The notes beneath the pieces were generated by a model. The model was not told the DNA's origin and searched no databases. It saw only the letters and a program-made list of their open reading frames with translations. A stretch of 61,915 bases of DNA from Larix sibirica (taxonomy: Eukaryota; Streptophyta; Pinopsida; Pinales; Pinaceae): positions 1 through 61,915 of the forward strand of contig NWUY0304125161.1 in NCBI GenBank assembly GCA_004151065.3. Reading direction: 5' to 3'. This document shows, in pieces, positions 35,696 to 48,271 of the stretch (position 1 is its first letter; every line of letters starts with the position of its first letter). The position numbers were made by a program, and so were the translations under genes.

Positions 35696-38600
35696 GGGGG
35701 GAACAAGGTAAAGATGAATGGCTCCCTCCAATTCCGCATGCTCATTCTAAATATGCGTGTGGGATCGGAACCTACAGTATAATAAATATGTACAACATAA
35801 ACTTATGCAAGTTGTATGTAGATATTTTATCCTTACTCTCGGCTTCGGATTGTGCATATCCGGTTAGGTTTACCAGCAAGATATTTATCTATCTTTACAA
35901 AGGATACAACAAGAAGCTTATTCGCTAGAGTTCAGGGGACCTGACTAAACAGATTTTGTTTGTTGCACTCAGGCATGGAGAAGTTGTTTGGTTGGTGCAC
36001 CTCTGTTTGACAATAGCACTCGCACTCACTAAGGTACAATAAGCCCTACTGCTGGACCACCCTAATGAGTCCTTTTTGGTTAATAAAACAACTTGGCATA
36101 GATGAAAAATTATTAGGCAAGGAGGAGGCTCGCCCGAGGATAGGAGGGCGAGGACGTATCGATGAGTTTAGACCTGGCATAGCATTGGTTGTTCGCTAGC
36201 GATAAGTCATTTATTTTGGAACTGAACACATACATTTATTTACTTTGCTGATTCCTACCATTGGCACTGTAGGATTAGCCTCTACCGTTGGAAATAATTA
36301 TCTGTAAATGCTCAGCTATTGTGGATACCACCCACCCTCTATGGGGGATGGCTGCGACTCACTCGGCCCCGCGTCCCGCCCTGGATAAATAAGGTAAACC
36401 CTTACCTCGTTAGAAGGAATGTTTTACCTTAAATAGAATGGCTATTTAATACATTTCACACATAAGATGGCTGACTAGGATAAATGGCTTGCTGAAATGG
36501 TATTGCCGTTTGTATGATTGCTTGCTTACTGGCTAAACTAACCCGGCGGCTGCAGGCTGGTATCCTCTTGAAACGTTCATTCATTGAAAATCCCTGCCAT
36601 TGGCCTTGCCGCTTCCCCACCCAATAAGTTACTTTATAAGGGCCACCTTTCATTACCAAATTTACCATATATTTAGCCATTTCAGTGGGCAGATGAAGCA
36701 CCCAAAGTAAGTTAAGTATTTTGTCCTGACTTGCTTAATCGTAAGAGCCCAAGTACAAGTTCCACCCACGAGGTTAAACATTCTTAAATGGCCTATTTAC
36801 TAAATTTGTTGATGGAGTAGTTCCAATAGTTGTTTGTTCCTCCAACTCTAACTACTTCATGTAGATGCTCGTAAGTAACAAACATTGCTCCAATGTCTTC
36901 AGGTTGAAAAAATGGGTATTACTTTTATTATCTTTCCTCTCGGCTTAGGTGGCCTTGGAGTTTTGTAATCTATGTAGGAATTGTTTTCAATCAATGTCAG
37001 GGGTAAAAATATCTAAACAGCAGGACTTACCGACAGCAATACCCCGTTTCCACCTATCCGCATGCGCCACTTAATCCAACAGGGGAAGACTATACGCGGG
37101 TTATTAAGGTGAGGAGGCAGTAGTTAGTGAAGTTCTTTTCCAATAGCGCCTCTGTTCTACGTGAACAGCTTCAATTGTGCCCAGGAGCCAAGAGGTTGTT
37201 ACTTCAAAAAGTAGTTTCTTTCTCACATGCCCAGTTAGTTAAGTGGATTCTATAAGTGCGTTATCCATTATTGATTGATTTCCCACATTGGCAGAGAGTA
37301 TAGGGTAAGTACAACGGACAGACAAAAGCCTTAGTTTTGGGTGGGCCTGGAAACTGATTGATGAAATTGGATAGCATAGTTTGAGCTGGGGCGGTCCAAC
37401 GGATGATTAAATTACTTACAAAAAAAGGTTAGGACCTTGCCTTGGCTTTACTTTATTTCCCTGGGCCTTAGCTCAATATATCCGGGTTCATTACCACACT
37501 TACTTAGGGGGTTTACTCCTGACACTACAACTATGGTTCCTTAAATCACAACATGGGAAGTTTTTTCCTTAACATGGGGAGAACTGAAGCTGTTTGAGGT
37601 GCCTTGCCCCCGCTTAAGCTTCAGCTCTCGCTATATTCCTCTTCTTGATCTCACTAGATATCACTAGGATAATATGAGATTCTCATACACCAATAGAGAG
37701 GCTACCTTTATTTCCTGAATTGACCTTATTGATATGCCATTTTCATTTGTGTACCATATGATAGACTAGACTCATGCTCGTGACCATCCCCATATGCCAC
37801 CTTTTATATAGCGAATTTTTCTGTTATCATAAAGAGGCCAGGTTCAGCAGCAGATTCTCTATCATCTGGATATGATCACCTTTCTTTATTTCATTTTTCA
37901 TATCGCATATTATTAAGCCGCCCCAGTGTATCCATGGAAACTAGCCCAAATACAAGCTTTATTATTTATGTTAGTACCGCCTGGAGAGCCCTTTGGACCG
38001 GAAAGTACACCTTTAGTCCAATGCACTTTGATTCTATTTGTCCGTGTGAATCCCGTATTAAGCTTAGAGTTAGCCTAGGACTAGCCTCTTTATTAGCTCT
38101 CTGGACACTATTAGCTCTCTGGACACTTTTCAACAACACCCAAATACCCCTTTTAAGTTTGTAATGGCTTTTATCATCTGCTGGAGCTTTATGGGCTTAA
38201 CTTTAGGGTAAAAAAAGAAAATGAAAAATGAAAAAGTAATTTATTACTTTTTTTATAGGTCCCATTTTATCCCTGCACGAAAGACATTACTTACTCTGGG
38301 TTAGTTTCTACCTCAACAACTTTTTTTATTTGGCCTCACTTATTAACCCGTGTTCGTTCCCACCTTGGGGCTAATATTTTCTTTTGTTGAGTGGGTCCGA
38401 GGTAACATTCGCTATCGGGGCAATAAAAAAAATTATATGTAATGAACCTTATTTCAGATAGTTTATCTCTGAACCTCAACCCTACATCTCTCTCTACCTC
38501 CTCGAACTAGTGCCTATTTATTTTCATTGTCTCTATGTTTGACGTTTGAACAACATAAAATAAAAAGCGAAGAAGCTGCTATAGGTTGTATCCTCTCCTT

Positions 38601-38739
38601 TTCAATAAGGATAATACCTAGTAAAACTAACCAGCGGGCCTCATAGCAGCCGGACCTACTACTAAACCTAATACTTACGCGCCATATAACTTTCCATGGC
38701 AAGTGCTACCGTCAGGGGTTAAAAAGAGAGATCTGAAAT
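35696..38739. other. 3-kb non-coding stretch
   Basis: No gene recognised. Contains an 18-bp tandem pair at 38093-38110 and 38111-38128 (TTAGCTCTCTGGACACT). Frames at 36456-36701 and 37934-38164 are unrecognised. Confidence 0.45.
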
Positions 38740-39040
38740 GTATGTGTCCGTAATAGCTCGCATGGAGACGTTTAAAACCTGAGTAGTTCAATCTTAGTTT
38801 TCTAATTTAGTGAAAGAAGAAGGGTTGTGTCCATTCATGTTCAATGTCAATGCCAGAGGTGGTTTATATTTCAATTCCATCCAAAAAAATCAAAATAAAT
38901 CAGAAGAAATTCGGATCTAATTAGGCTATATTTTAATAGCTCATTTACCTAGGCAACAGGTAGTTTTTAGTGCAGGTTCATTCTACCATCATCCCAGGAT
39001 TGTAACTACATCCAGGTTCGATGCTGGTAGGAGACCACCG
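38740..39040. repeat. diverged copy of the 16.9-17.6 kb repeat module
   Basis: Carries GCTCGCATGGAGACGT (38756-38771), GTCAATGCCAGAGG, TTCCATCCAAAAAAATC and ATCCAGGTTCGATGCTGG (39010-39027), in the style of 16855-17600. Order and spacing differ. Confidence 0.5.
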
Positions 39041-40589
39041 CAGCTTAAGCCTTGTGAGAAAGGTTCCGAAGAGGTGCACAAAAACAAACACTTCTCATGC
39101 ATGCATACAATCTGAAAAGTTTAGTTGGATGGGAGGTGTCCCCATCGAATCATGTGGTGTCCTGAGTGCAAATAAAGTCCATGGAAATATATAGCTAGGG
39201 TGCATATCCTACACACTAAACACAGGAAGGTACGGAACACAATAGTGCACCTTCACAACGTGCCACATCCACCGGTATGGGGATATAGCAATAAGCTACG
39301 ACACAGAAGAAAGAAGCTACAGCACCCCGGCAAGGGGAGACCGCACGCACTGGTGCCAGTCCACCCAAAAGAAAAGAATAATAAATATAGTAGTCCCCAT
39401 TCCTTATAGAAAGAGAAAGAGTTCAATCCAAGTGCAAAGCCTTAATATAAGTATAGTTTCCATTCTTTTAAATAAAGATAAGAGGATGGACAACAGCACG
39501 TGGAGGTGAGGCGGTACAAAAAAAACATCTGCTATATCCCGTGCACTAAATTCCAAGATGGGGGGTATAGCGTGCGTTCTAAAGTCAATAAACAAAGGCA
39601 AGTCATCTAACTTGTCATGTTCCAAAATAACATTAATACCAATTATATTCTATGTAGTGTCAGCCAAATAATAAAAGAATTCCTTGTTTAAGTTGATACT
39701 TGTTTTTTCCATTTGTATATATTATGGGGATTCAACTACTACTCGCAGATCTCATATAGCTCCAGTTCGTACCATGCATGTTAAGCTCTTCTTCCTTGTT
39801 GTTTTGTAAGGAACCCAATAAACTACAAAAAGTAAATAGTATCCGTGTGATATCACATATCTAAGTTTCAATCCATACATATATCTAAATGATAAAAATC
39901 ATAGAATTGTCTCATTTGTCTCATCTGATTCTATTTCTGATGAAAATAAAGGTACAACATAGAACTCCTCGTCAGGGATCCATGTTGTTGTAAGTCACTC
40001 TGATTATTCCTGTAGTTCGTGCTAGCGCATAGGCTAGGCCCCTATAGTATCCAACAGGCTTGTTCCCATGGAACAATGCGCTAGGCTAGTACCTGTGGGA
40101 TCTAGTTATAGAAGAGCATCGCATAGATAAGTTTCAATTGTATTGTAATAAGCGAGATTAAAGAAGAATAATACAATGTGGGATCTATATCTATAAGAGC
40201 ATCTAGTTGTTGAACTTGTCCATAGTTAGTTGTGAGCTTATTTACTTGCATGCATATCTACGTTTTTTCTACTCAAATAAACCAGAGCATCCTCCACAGA
40301 GTGCTTGCTCCCTGCTTGCTTCAGACCAGCGATCAGGGTTCCGGTGCTGTTCCTATCTTGTAAAATCTACTGGCATAGATAAGTTGAACTTGTATTGTAT
40401 TTGTCTAATCCGATTCTATCTCTTATGAAAATAAGGGTAAAACATAAATTGAATTTAGCTTAATTGCTCAAGTTTGGTATCAGAAAAATAGTTTAGATAG
40501 GGTCGGATAATAATACTAACGGGAATCCGGATCTATATATTGGAAAGCATAAACACAGTCAGAATAAACAGTTTTCTCATTAATTATAC
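39041..40589. other. non-coding stretch
   Basis: No gene recognised. It contains a recurrent motif of the type AAGTTGAACTTGTATTGTA / AAGTTTCAATTGTATTGTA near 40120 and 40380, with GATTCTATTTCTGATGAAAA / GATTCTATCTCTTATGAAAA near 39930 and 40412. This suggests an old duplication of roughly 300-450 bp. Confidence 0.45.
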
Positions 40590-41664
40590 TTTTTGGGGTG
40601 CACCGCTTATATAAATCGGGATGCTATGGGTAAACAACTGGCTCTTACACTAGTAGCCCTTCCTAAAAGTTCGATTATGCAATCATGTGTAATCTTTTTC
40701 ATTCTATCAATGAGCTTTCCCAGTGGAGTAAAATGGAAAAGGCGTAACTTGAAAGCCCTCGGCTTTTCAAAAAGTTGGGTTTGTATCTGGGCTCCTTCTG
40801 TTGATCCATGGAAAGATCAGATGGATTGAGCCCAGAAAAAGCCCTTCCGATGCCATCAAATGGTCAGACAACCTAATGAAAGGGATTGCTCGATCTATTG
40901 GAAAGATAATAACTTTGGATAGCTCAACTACGTTTGGTAGTAGGGCTGTGTTGGTCAGATTTGGCAAAACAAAAAACGCGGATCGGAAGGAAAGAGTCAA
41001 TCAATAAAAAAAAGGAGTCTTTGGTTTCTTCATGGGAACAAAGGATTGAATATGAGGTGCCGGCTCCAGAAGTGCTGCATAGACGGATAATCTTTGGAAC
41101 ATCTTATAGAAACAGAATATTTGGAAAATAGTGAGGACGTGCTTACTAGGAGTAGTAACCATAATTTTGAAACTACTTATTAAGTTGCCGAAACTCAGGA
41201 GGAACAATAGACGAGGGTTACAGGGGAGACAAAAAGGAGTCGAAAGACTCGACCTAAGGCACCATTTAATTCTTTTCAAAATGGTTCATTCTGGCACTCA
41301 GAAGAGAAGTGAAGGGAAAACAACTAAACAAAGAGATTTTATAGGAAATAAACTTAGAGGAGGGTTAAATAAATCCAGAGCCGCCATAAAATCTTGTTGA
41401 ATAATTAGGTGTTGTAAGAAGAGACACTTGAGGCTGTGGGTGAGCCGACTGATGAAGGAAGAAATTGATTTGCCCTACTCTGGAGTCTTTCTCTTTACAG
41501 GAAGATCAGTCTAGTAGAAAAGGTATGGATGTTGGGGGCACTGCGAATGTAGGTAGGAAAAAAAAGGCAGAATCCATTATGAAGGAAACTAAAAAAGATA
41601 TAGCATCGGGTAGCCAGAGCACTTTTTATGTCCTTTCGAGCAAGGGGCGTGGTACGAGTAAGAT
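40590..41664 (+). mobile_element. LINE ORF1 (gag-like) remnant
   Basis: The plus strand at 40801-41004 reads AIKWSDNLMKGIARSIGKII then a TTFGSRAVLVRF motif. It resembles the RNA-binding module of plant LINE ORF1, where a WxxxxLxxIGxxIGxxxxxD core is followed by SRAxxARxxV. Stops and frame changes break it. A basic stretch follows (41131-41400; LPKLRRNNRRGLQGRQKG). The last open piece (41465-41668) ends at TGA 41666-41668, overlapping the ATG of the endonuclease frame by ATGA. The start of ORF1 may be near 40590, but this is uncertain. The assignment rests partly on position just upstream of a clear LINE endonuclease. Confidence 0.55.
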
Positions 41665-41970
41665 ATGATAGTTATCTCTTGGAATGTGAGAGGGCTTGTT
41701 TCTAAAAAAAACTTCTAATTTTAAGAGATATATGCCGAAGTAAGAAACCGGACATATTCTGACTGCAGGAAACGAAAATGATAGAAGAACATATCATTTC
41801 AATTTCAAACTCTATATGGAAGAAAGCAGATGGGTCTGATAGAACTGAAGGTGGGATATGGACTTTTTGGAATGTGGAAGCTTTTGAAAGTACTCTTCTC
41901 TAACAAAGTCTAATGTATATATCTGTGCTTTTTACCGCTGTGAATTCCCAAAGAGGGCTGGTATAATTAC
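41665..41970 (+). mobile_element. LINE ORF2 N-terminal endonuclease remnant
   Basis: From ATG 41665-41667 the frame begins MIVISWNVRGLVSKK, the hallmark start of an apurinic-type LINE endonuclease (ISWNxRGL). After a one-base shift near 41706 it continues LLILRDICRSKKPDIF, a TGA where the family has Cys or another residue, then LQETKM with the catalytic Glu, and GSDRTEGGIWTFWNVEAF (SGGILxxWN motif). Further stops follow and similarity fades by about 41970. The reverse transcriptase is absent. LINE insertions normally lose their 5' end; here the 5' half survives and the 3' half is missing, pointing to later deletion or piecemeal transfer from the nucleus. Confidence 0.88.
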
Positions 41971-44900
41971 AAGGGCCATGTACTTTTATAAAATGGCCGG
42001 TTTCTTCATTCGATCAATAGCAGGGGATGGGAACAACAACTCTAGCCGATGTTCGCTTTCCCCCTTGGCTGGGAGGAGGGCTGAGCTGCTAATTTAGCTT
42101 TAGCCCGTGGCGGGTTTCTTCCTTCTTCCAGCTGAGCTAACTCCGGCCCTGGGGCAGAGCACATCTGCCTCAAACAAATGCTACTCCATCAATTCATCCG
42201 GAAGAAGACAGGGCAGGGGATAAAGCTATTATATTCATCCTTGATGACTGTCTTAAAACCCGGATGAGGGAGGAATACCGGTCCGGCTCCCTTCCTTCCC
42301 CTACCGTGGAGGGGAAATTGATCTTCCCTCCATTTTAGAGGAATACAATTATACCTTGCTCAATCAACTTTCGAGTTTTAATCCTATTTCTGCTGAGGAA
42401 TTCGAATCTCTTCCAGAGTCAAAGAGCTTGTTCTAATTCTAGTTCTAATCCGATTCCGGAAGAAGATAGAGTGTATTTAAAAGATTTCCTCCTCGCGTCG
42501 GTCGGGGGACTTTATTCCGCTTACAAAAAAAAGAACTTTTCCCCTTATAGTGTTGAACTGATTGCGACCTACCTACTTCGCCTCTGACCCAGACCGGAAA
42601 GAGGCCTTTGTTTACTATGCCTCCGGCTGCGAGAACATTCCACGAGCCATACCTAATTTTGAGGGTCAGTCTGAATCTGGGCATAGCTCTCAATCACCTT
42701 TGAAGTACTTATCTTTGCATAAGAATGGGCTAATACCCGCCGATATTTATCCTGCCATTGAGTAAGCGGATCCTGATGATAGCTCTATCTGCTCTGTCTG
42801 TGTTTGTATGTGCTTCTGTGACTCTGTCCTCTGCTATGGAAGACAAGCATACCTTTTTTACGGACAATCTCTTGTGAAGATTGGATTCGAAGTACTGGCA
42901 CCGGGTATCGGCTGATACAGCTCCTTTGGGCAGTGGGTTCGTTTGTATTTCCTTTCTAGAGAAAGACTGGGCTCTGTTCTTTGATTATGACGTATTCGTT
43001 CGATTGATCTCATAGGTATCATATCATACCGAATATTGATCTCAAAGCGGAAAGAATCGCACTACTCGTATATATATAATATGTACGCGCGTATACGTGA
43101 ACCTCTATGTGTCCGTCAAGTTTTATAAGTGAGCTACAAGTTCGGCTTATAGCTCGTAGACGAAAGAAGCTCTGCTTCAAACAACTGACTGAACCTACCC
43201 GAATAAAGACTAAAGGATAATTTCATTATACTGAACTCACCAATCAACCGAAACAAAGGGCCTAAAGCTGCACCTACCTACTTGGGTGTGACCCTTCGAT
43301 ACCAGAAGGGACTCAAGACTCATATATATATATGATTGGCAGCAAAGAGGGTAGTGTTATTCATCCTTGATCTATAGCAGTGACTCTTGCGTTATTGATA
43401 GATCTGCCATTACCACTCCTGTGGTTTACGATCGTAGCAATCCCCGGCATGCACTCTTGAACCCATGCGATACAATCAAGCAGGGGCCATCATGGAGAAA
43501 AGGGGATGCTTTCCTTAAACAAATGGCACCAAGAATGGGGTCTTATCCATCCTTTAAAACGGGGCATTTCACCTTGGGTCATTGCTAGCTCTGCCTTTAT
43601 TCCTCCTGTGGTTAACCAAAGATTCAGTCCTCGGCGCAGGCACTCCTTACTAAAAATGCTTAAGACTCAAGCGGATAGACTGGCTTTGGATATGGATATA
43701 AACTACCTACCTAAGGATGAACCCACCTCCTGACTAACGATCTCAATGAAGAGCCTGCCTCACTCGAATCGAAGGGTAATTTATTACGGGAGAATCACAA
43801 GACGGCCCTCGATAAAGACTGCAAAGCTCGACTCGTGGATCTACTCATGGAAACCGGAGATAGACGAAGGGAAGGGCTGCACTGACTGGATCTACTCACT
43901 GGACAGACCTGACTGACCAAACCTTCCTTACCGACAATGACCGCACAAAGCAAAGCTAAAGGACGGGACTATTGGAAAACCAAGGGAAGAGGATGGAAGG
44001 GATACTGAAAATACAGCCCTACCAGCAGCTTATGCCAGAGATCTTTGGATCCATATGCTCCTCAAACTGCACTAGACGCTTGCATGTATCGTAAAAAAGC
44101 CCTCCCTCTCCTCTTCTCAGGTAAACGAAGGCAAGCACTATTCATTAAAGGCCGGGACAGACACTCGTACCATCAGTGGCAGAAGTGGATTCTCGCTTCC
44201 CTTGTTGAATAAGTGCCTTAAGAACAAACACATTGGTTTAATCGCTAGGGCTATCATGCCCCTTATCCTCGTGCTCCTCAAGCGGAGTGAAGCTTCAAAG
44301 TCTGACTCCAAAGTCTCTTCGCACCGAAGGAAAGCCATACTCTATTCTCTAATCCGCTTAGTATCCTCTGCTCTGAGTCTTTACGCTCCGTAATGAAGCT
44401 GAATCGCCCTTAGCAGGCAGTAGCGCGTTGGAGCAGTGCTTTCGCGTTTTTATTTATATATAGACTACTCCTTATGCGCGATTTACCTAAAGGGATTTCT
44501 GACAGCGTACAAAAGCTTATAGTAACTTATTCTGCACAAGTAACAAACAAAGCCACGGGAGTTGATAGGCACCACGCACGGGTGGCAACGGATAAACGGA
44601 GAATAATACCCACCCAGAGAACCACAAAAAGCAAATAAAGGATAGATAGATAAATCTTCCAAGACGAACAAAAGGAGGACAAAGTAGATCCTAGAGATGA
44701 TGAAATGGCAGACTTACTACTCCCAGGGTGGCACATATGGATACAGAGACCCCCACTTAATCAATGGATTATAATGCGGCCATGGAAACCATTGAGAAGT
44801 TAATTAGTAACTCCACCTACCTCGCTACTATGCTTAACAAGATCCATGAAATCATGATATTATGCAGTACATAACTACCAACACACAAGAGAGGATATGC

Positions 44901-45399
44901 CACGCAGTGTTTCGATATCGAGAAAGGGCAAAGACGAGGACACAGATAATGCCCATAGCCAAGCGGAGACCTCAATGTAAAACATCTTTCCCTTTGCCAT
45001 CATGAACCCTTTAGTAAGCCTCCACTCCAGTACTTCACAATTAATGGAGACTGGCACAATGTCCTCGAAGGATTTGGTCAGAAAACATCAATCATCGGGC
45101 AGGCCGGCTCCTTGCAATCAAGAAGCAAGCTGCAAACATAGAGAGGGAGCTACATGCATGGCCAACTTAGAGATGCCTTGGAGGACAGATAATAGCTATG
45201 CCAAGAGAACATAATGTTGTCTACATAGAGAAATTTTGCACCAAGTTCTCCCACATGTGGCCTGCCATACAAGCAACTGATCCTGAAGTTGAGGCCATCA
45301 CGCCTGATGAGGCCCCATTACAATTGCTTCATATAGTCCATCTATCGACTTAATCCCGTCCGCCCAGTAAAAGATCCAGCCAGTGCATATTGAGATACA
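41971..45399. other. 3.4-kb stretch without a recognised gene
   Basis: Possibly degenerate transposon sequence, but nothing firm. Frames at 42562-42765, 43506-43733, 44202-44393 and 44138-44338 are unrecognised. A minus frame at 44875-45057 and its extension (SFEDIVPVSINCEVLEW) looks protein-like without a known family. Purine-rich and pyrimidine-rich runs alternate. Confidence 0.4.
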
Positions 45400-47560
45400 A
45401 ATCAACTGCTTCTGCTACGGTGGTTGCTCCACCAGCTTAAGCAGTTGAACCAGAGCTAGTCGTTTAAGGCCCAGCTTCCCTTCGCTTGGTTCTATATCCA
45501 GTGTCGGAGTCCATAGTTTCAAACGCGGTTGATCCATCATTTCAACAAGACCCCCTATAAGTAGTTGAAACAGACCTTGAACCAATTGATCGAGCGGATG
45601 AACCAGCAGCAAAGCCTGCAGTAAAGGCAAAGGCGGGTAGAGCAGCAAAGACACAGGCAGGAGCAGATTCACTAGCAGTTCGAAACCAAGATCGAGAGCT
45701 GGTAGCCGGGGAAGGGCAAACTGGTTCTCAAACAGACTCTTCTGCTGATGGTTATGGGTATGGGCCCAAACGAAGGGATGCTAGGACTGGGACGTGTAGT
45801 TTCTTAGCACTAGACTCAGAACGAATGAATGACTAGTAAACTGGTGGACAATATGGTTTGTATAAAAGCTGTTACAGGGATAGACGCTGGTTAAGTCGCC
45901 TCTATTACTGAAATTGACTATAGAAGAAAGGATACCACCCACCTATAAAGCCTCCGCTGACGGTGGTTCTTTAACCAGGTATACTCCAAATGGTCAGTAT
46001 CTATCTCGATCTCCTATAGGTTATGTAACTAAAACTGCTTAAGCTGGTGGATCAATAACTATTAGCTCTAAAGTTTTCACATTTACTGCTTTAAGGCCAT
46101 CAACTAGGGCATAGTAGGCATAGGTGCCATAGGTCTAGGCAGTAGTTTAACCATCAGTGTTAGAGGAGCAAGCATTAGAGGCTACGGCATAGGCAGGTGC
46201 CGGGGTGGTAGGAGTAAAGGCATAGGAATTTGAACCTGTCCTAGCTTCCATTCGTCCAGTTCCAGATCCCGCGGGATAATCTTTTCCAAGATTGTTAGAT
46301 TAGGACCCCGTTTCACCGGTTTACCATATAGTAGTTGAACCAGTTGACCTATAAGAAGCAGCGGTTCCAATAGCATTTGATGACCTTGTCGACTCAAAAC
46401 CAATACATATATCTTTGTCCCAAGCTTTGCTTCTGCTTACTTTTCTGCTGGTGCTTCATTGGCATGCATCATCAACCGGATCTGCTGGAACAAGCTATCC
46501 TCGACCTGGAATGGATGCAACGGGCTATGGCTCTCCAATGGGTGGAACTTTATCTCAATCTGCGGTTGATGCCTTTGTCTTTGTCTTTGCGTCACCCGTC
46601 ACTCTCAGGGCATGTACAGAAAGTCGTAACAGTGCTAGTATTAGTGGATAGTGCTTAGTTCTCGTAAATCCGCTAGATTTGATAGGGGTGGCAAGAAAGC
46701 AATCCTTCCTAAGGTACGATGCTCACAATGCTATTGGTTCTGGAACAACCAAAAGGTATGCCGCGGGCTTATCTACTGCATTTGGGGACTCCGCCTCTTA
46801 TGGATTTGGAACCGAGCGAGATGATGCTGAAACGGGTGGGTGCTAGCTTGAACCGCCATAGAACGAAGCTTAGCCTAGCCCCGCCAGAGACTCTTTTATT
46901 GGTCTGTCCCGAGATGCTCACTACAACCTTGGCTACGGGTGATGCCTTTCCCACCGTCCGGCTTTGCTATTTTATTCCTTCCACCCCATACGAGCTTTGT
47001 TGCATGCTTTGGTATTTCATTATCTTTCACCACCGCTATGGAGCTACCTATGGTATATAGTAGAGCTTCCAGTTGGAGATCTCGCAGATTGAAGTGCAGA
47101 GCCTATTACTGTAGAGAGTGCATATCCATTCCATAGCGAGCAGTCCCAGTTTATTCGGTTGACTCAGCAGAGTCCGGTACAGTCAAGCCAGAAAGCTAAG
47201 AAGCAGTAGTTTCAGTTCCAGATCGATACCCACCCAGTTACTACGGATCCATTACCTGCAAAGGCACGCACAAGTTGGGGTAGAGACAATAGCAGCTAGA
47301 CCCAGCATCAGTAGCATTTGTTTATCCAGCACCACTAGTAGCTTAAAACCCAGCAGCTAAGGCAGTTTACTCAGTAGATTCAGTCGATTCAGGAAGGTGC
47401 GAAGCCGCTCTCCCTTAGTAGGAGGGAGAGGAAATATGCACTTGATATCATTATACGCTGTAGTGATCCAGCACCGGTGAATGATCCAGTTGATCCATCC
47501 AGCAGACCGACCCAGCAGATCCTATTCTCCACCAGCCAATTCTTTTTATTATCCTTCAGC
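45400..47560. repeat. cryptically simple block 5 (2.2 kb)
   Basis: Same vocabulary as 6471-9478 (GTTGATCCATCA, CCAGCAGCAAAGCC, GATCCAGTTGATCC, CAGTAGATTCAGTCG), in mixed orientation. From 46450 to 46920 the complementary sense appears, and a plus frame reads ATGYGSPMGGTLSQSA and, in another frame, SASYGFGTERDDAETGG. Frames at 45415-45672, 46182-46403, 46377-46658, 46719-47060 and 46939-47136 all arise from the word bias. 45900-46090 is a softer part of the block. Confidence 0.65.
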
Positions 47561-48153
47561 TTACCCATTACCAGGCCATACAGCGAGAAAATGAAATGTG
47601 TAGATCCAATATTACAGACTTAATCAGTCTTTTGCCAGATCTCTCTATGTCTTTTAACCAATCCACAGAATCTCCAACCCACACACAACCAACTACTGAT
47701 TCACCTTTTCATAGGCCATGGCATTTACATTAATACATGGTTTACCTTAGGCTAGAGGATCCTATTCAAAGAGAGGGACTGTTATCCCACAGCCAGTGGC
47801 ACTTATGTCTTCTGTTTTTATCTCTCGTAGCTCCCTGGTATTTGCTGGTAATCCTTTTGCTTCTTGAAATGATCCTGGGAATGACGCTTGAACTGCTTTG
47901 GAAAGTGTTTCTGGAAATGATCCTGGAACTGGTGCTTACGGAAAGGAGGCTGCTCGGGCAGAGTGGAGAAATCAGATGCATCAAATTATGGCATAAAGGG
48001 GCGCAACGTATAATAAAGGATTTTTCCATTTCCGCGTCCTGACCCCCACTAAGTAAATCAAGGGTAAGGATTGACACCAGATTTGACATAATCTCGTCTA
48101 ATAATAGATTGGCATCAATCCTATCTAAATCGCTTCCATCATAGAATCTTTAA
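47561..48153. other. decayed continuation of the cryptic block
   Basis: One plus frame at about 47860-47990 reads NDPGNDA, then SGNDPGTGAYGKEAARAEWR between stops, containing the duplicated GAAATGATCCTGGAA unit (47867 and 47915 areas). The alternative frame 47737-48042 is Leu-rich and probably an artefact of the same sequence. No gene called. Confidence 0.4.
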
Positions 48154-48185
48154 AGGAAGGCTATTCATTATCCGGCATTATCTGG
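48154..48185 (+). repeat. 32-bp dispersed repeat, copy 2 of 2
   Basis: Exact match to 16610-16641, same orientation, 31.5 kb apart. Confidence 0.93.
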
Positions 48186-48209
48186 TCAAATCTAGTCATT
48201 TGGAGACGC

Positions 48210-48271
48210 CCTTGCCCTCCCTTGCCCTCCCTTCGGTCAAGCAAGTATACCTTTGGTCAAGCAAGCCTTTC
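48210..48271 (-). repeat. AAGG-bounded element, copies 2 and 3 plus a partial unit
   Basis: Reverse-orientation copy at 48220-48245 (CCTTGCCCTCCCTTCGGTCA, then AGCAAG), a partial duplication of its first 10 bases at 48210-48219, and a truncated copy at 48250-48271 (CCTTTGGTCAAGCAAGCCTT, then TC). Confidence 0.8.

Noticed and set aside
35375-35731. 118-codon minus frame and plus frames 35295-35480, 35520-35711
   Set aside because: They overlap rrn5 and its flanks; the rRNA explains the conservation.
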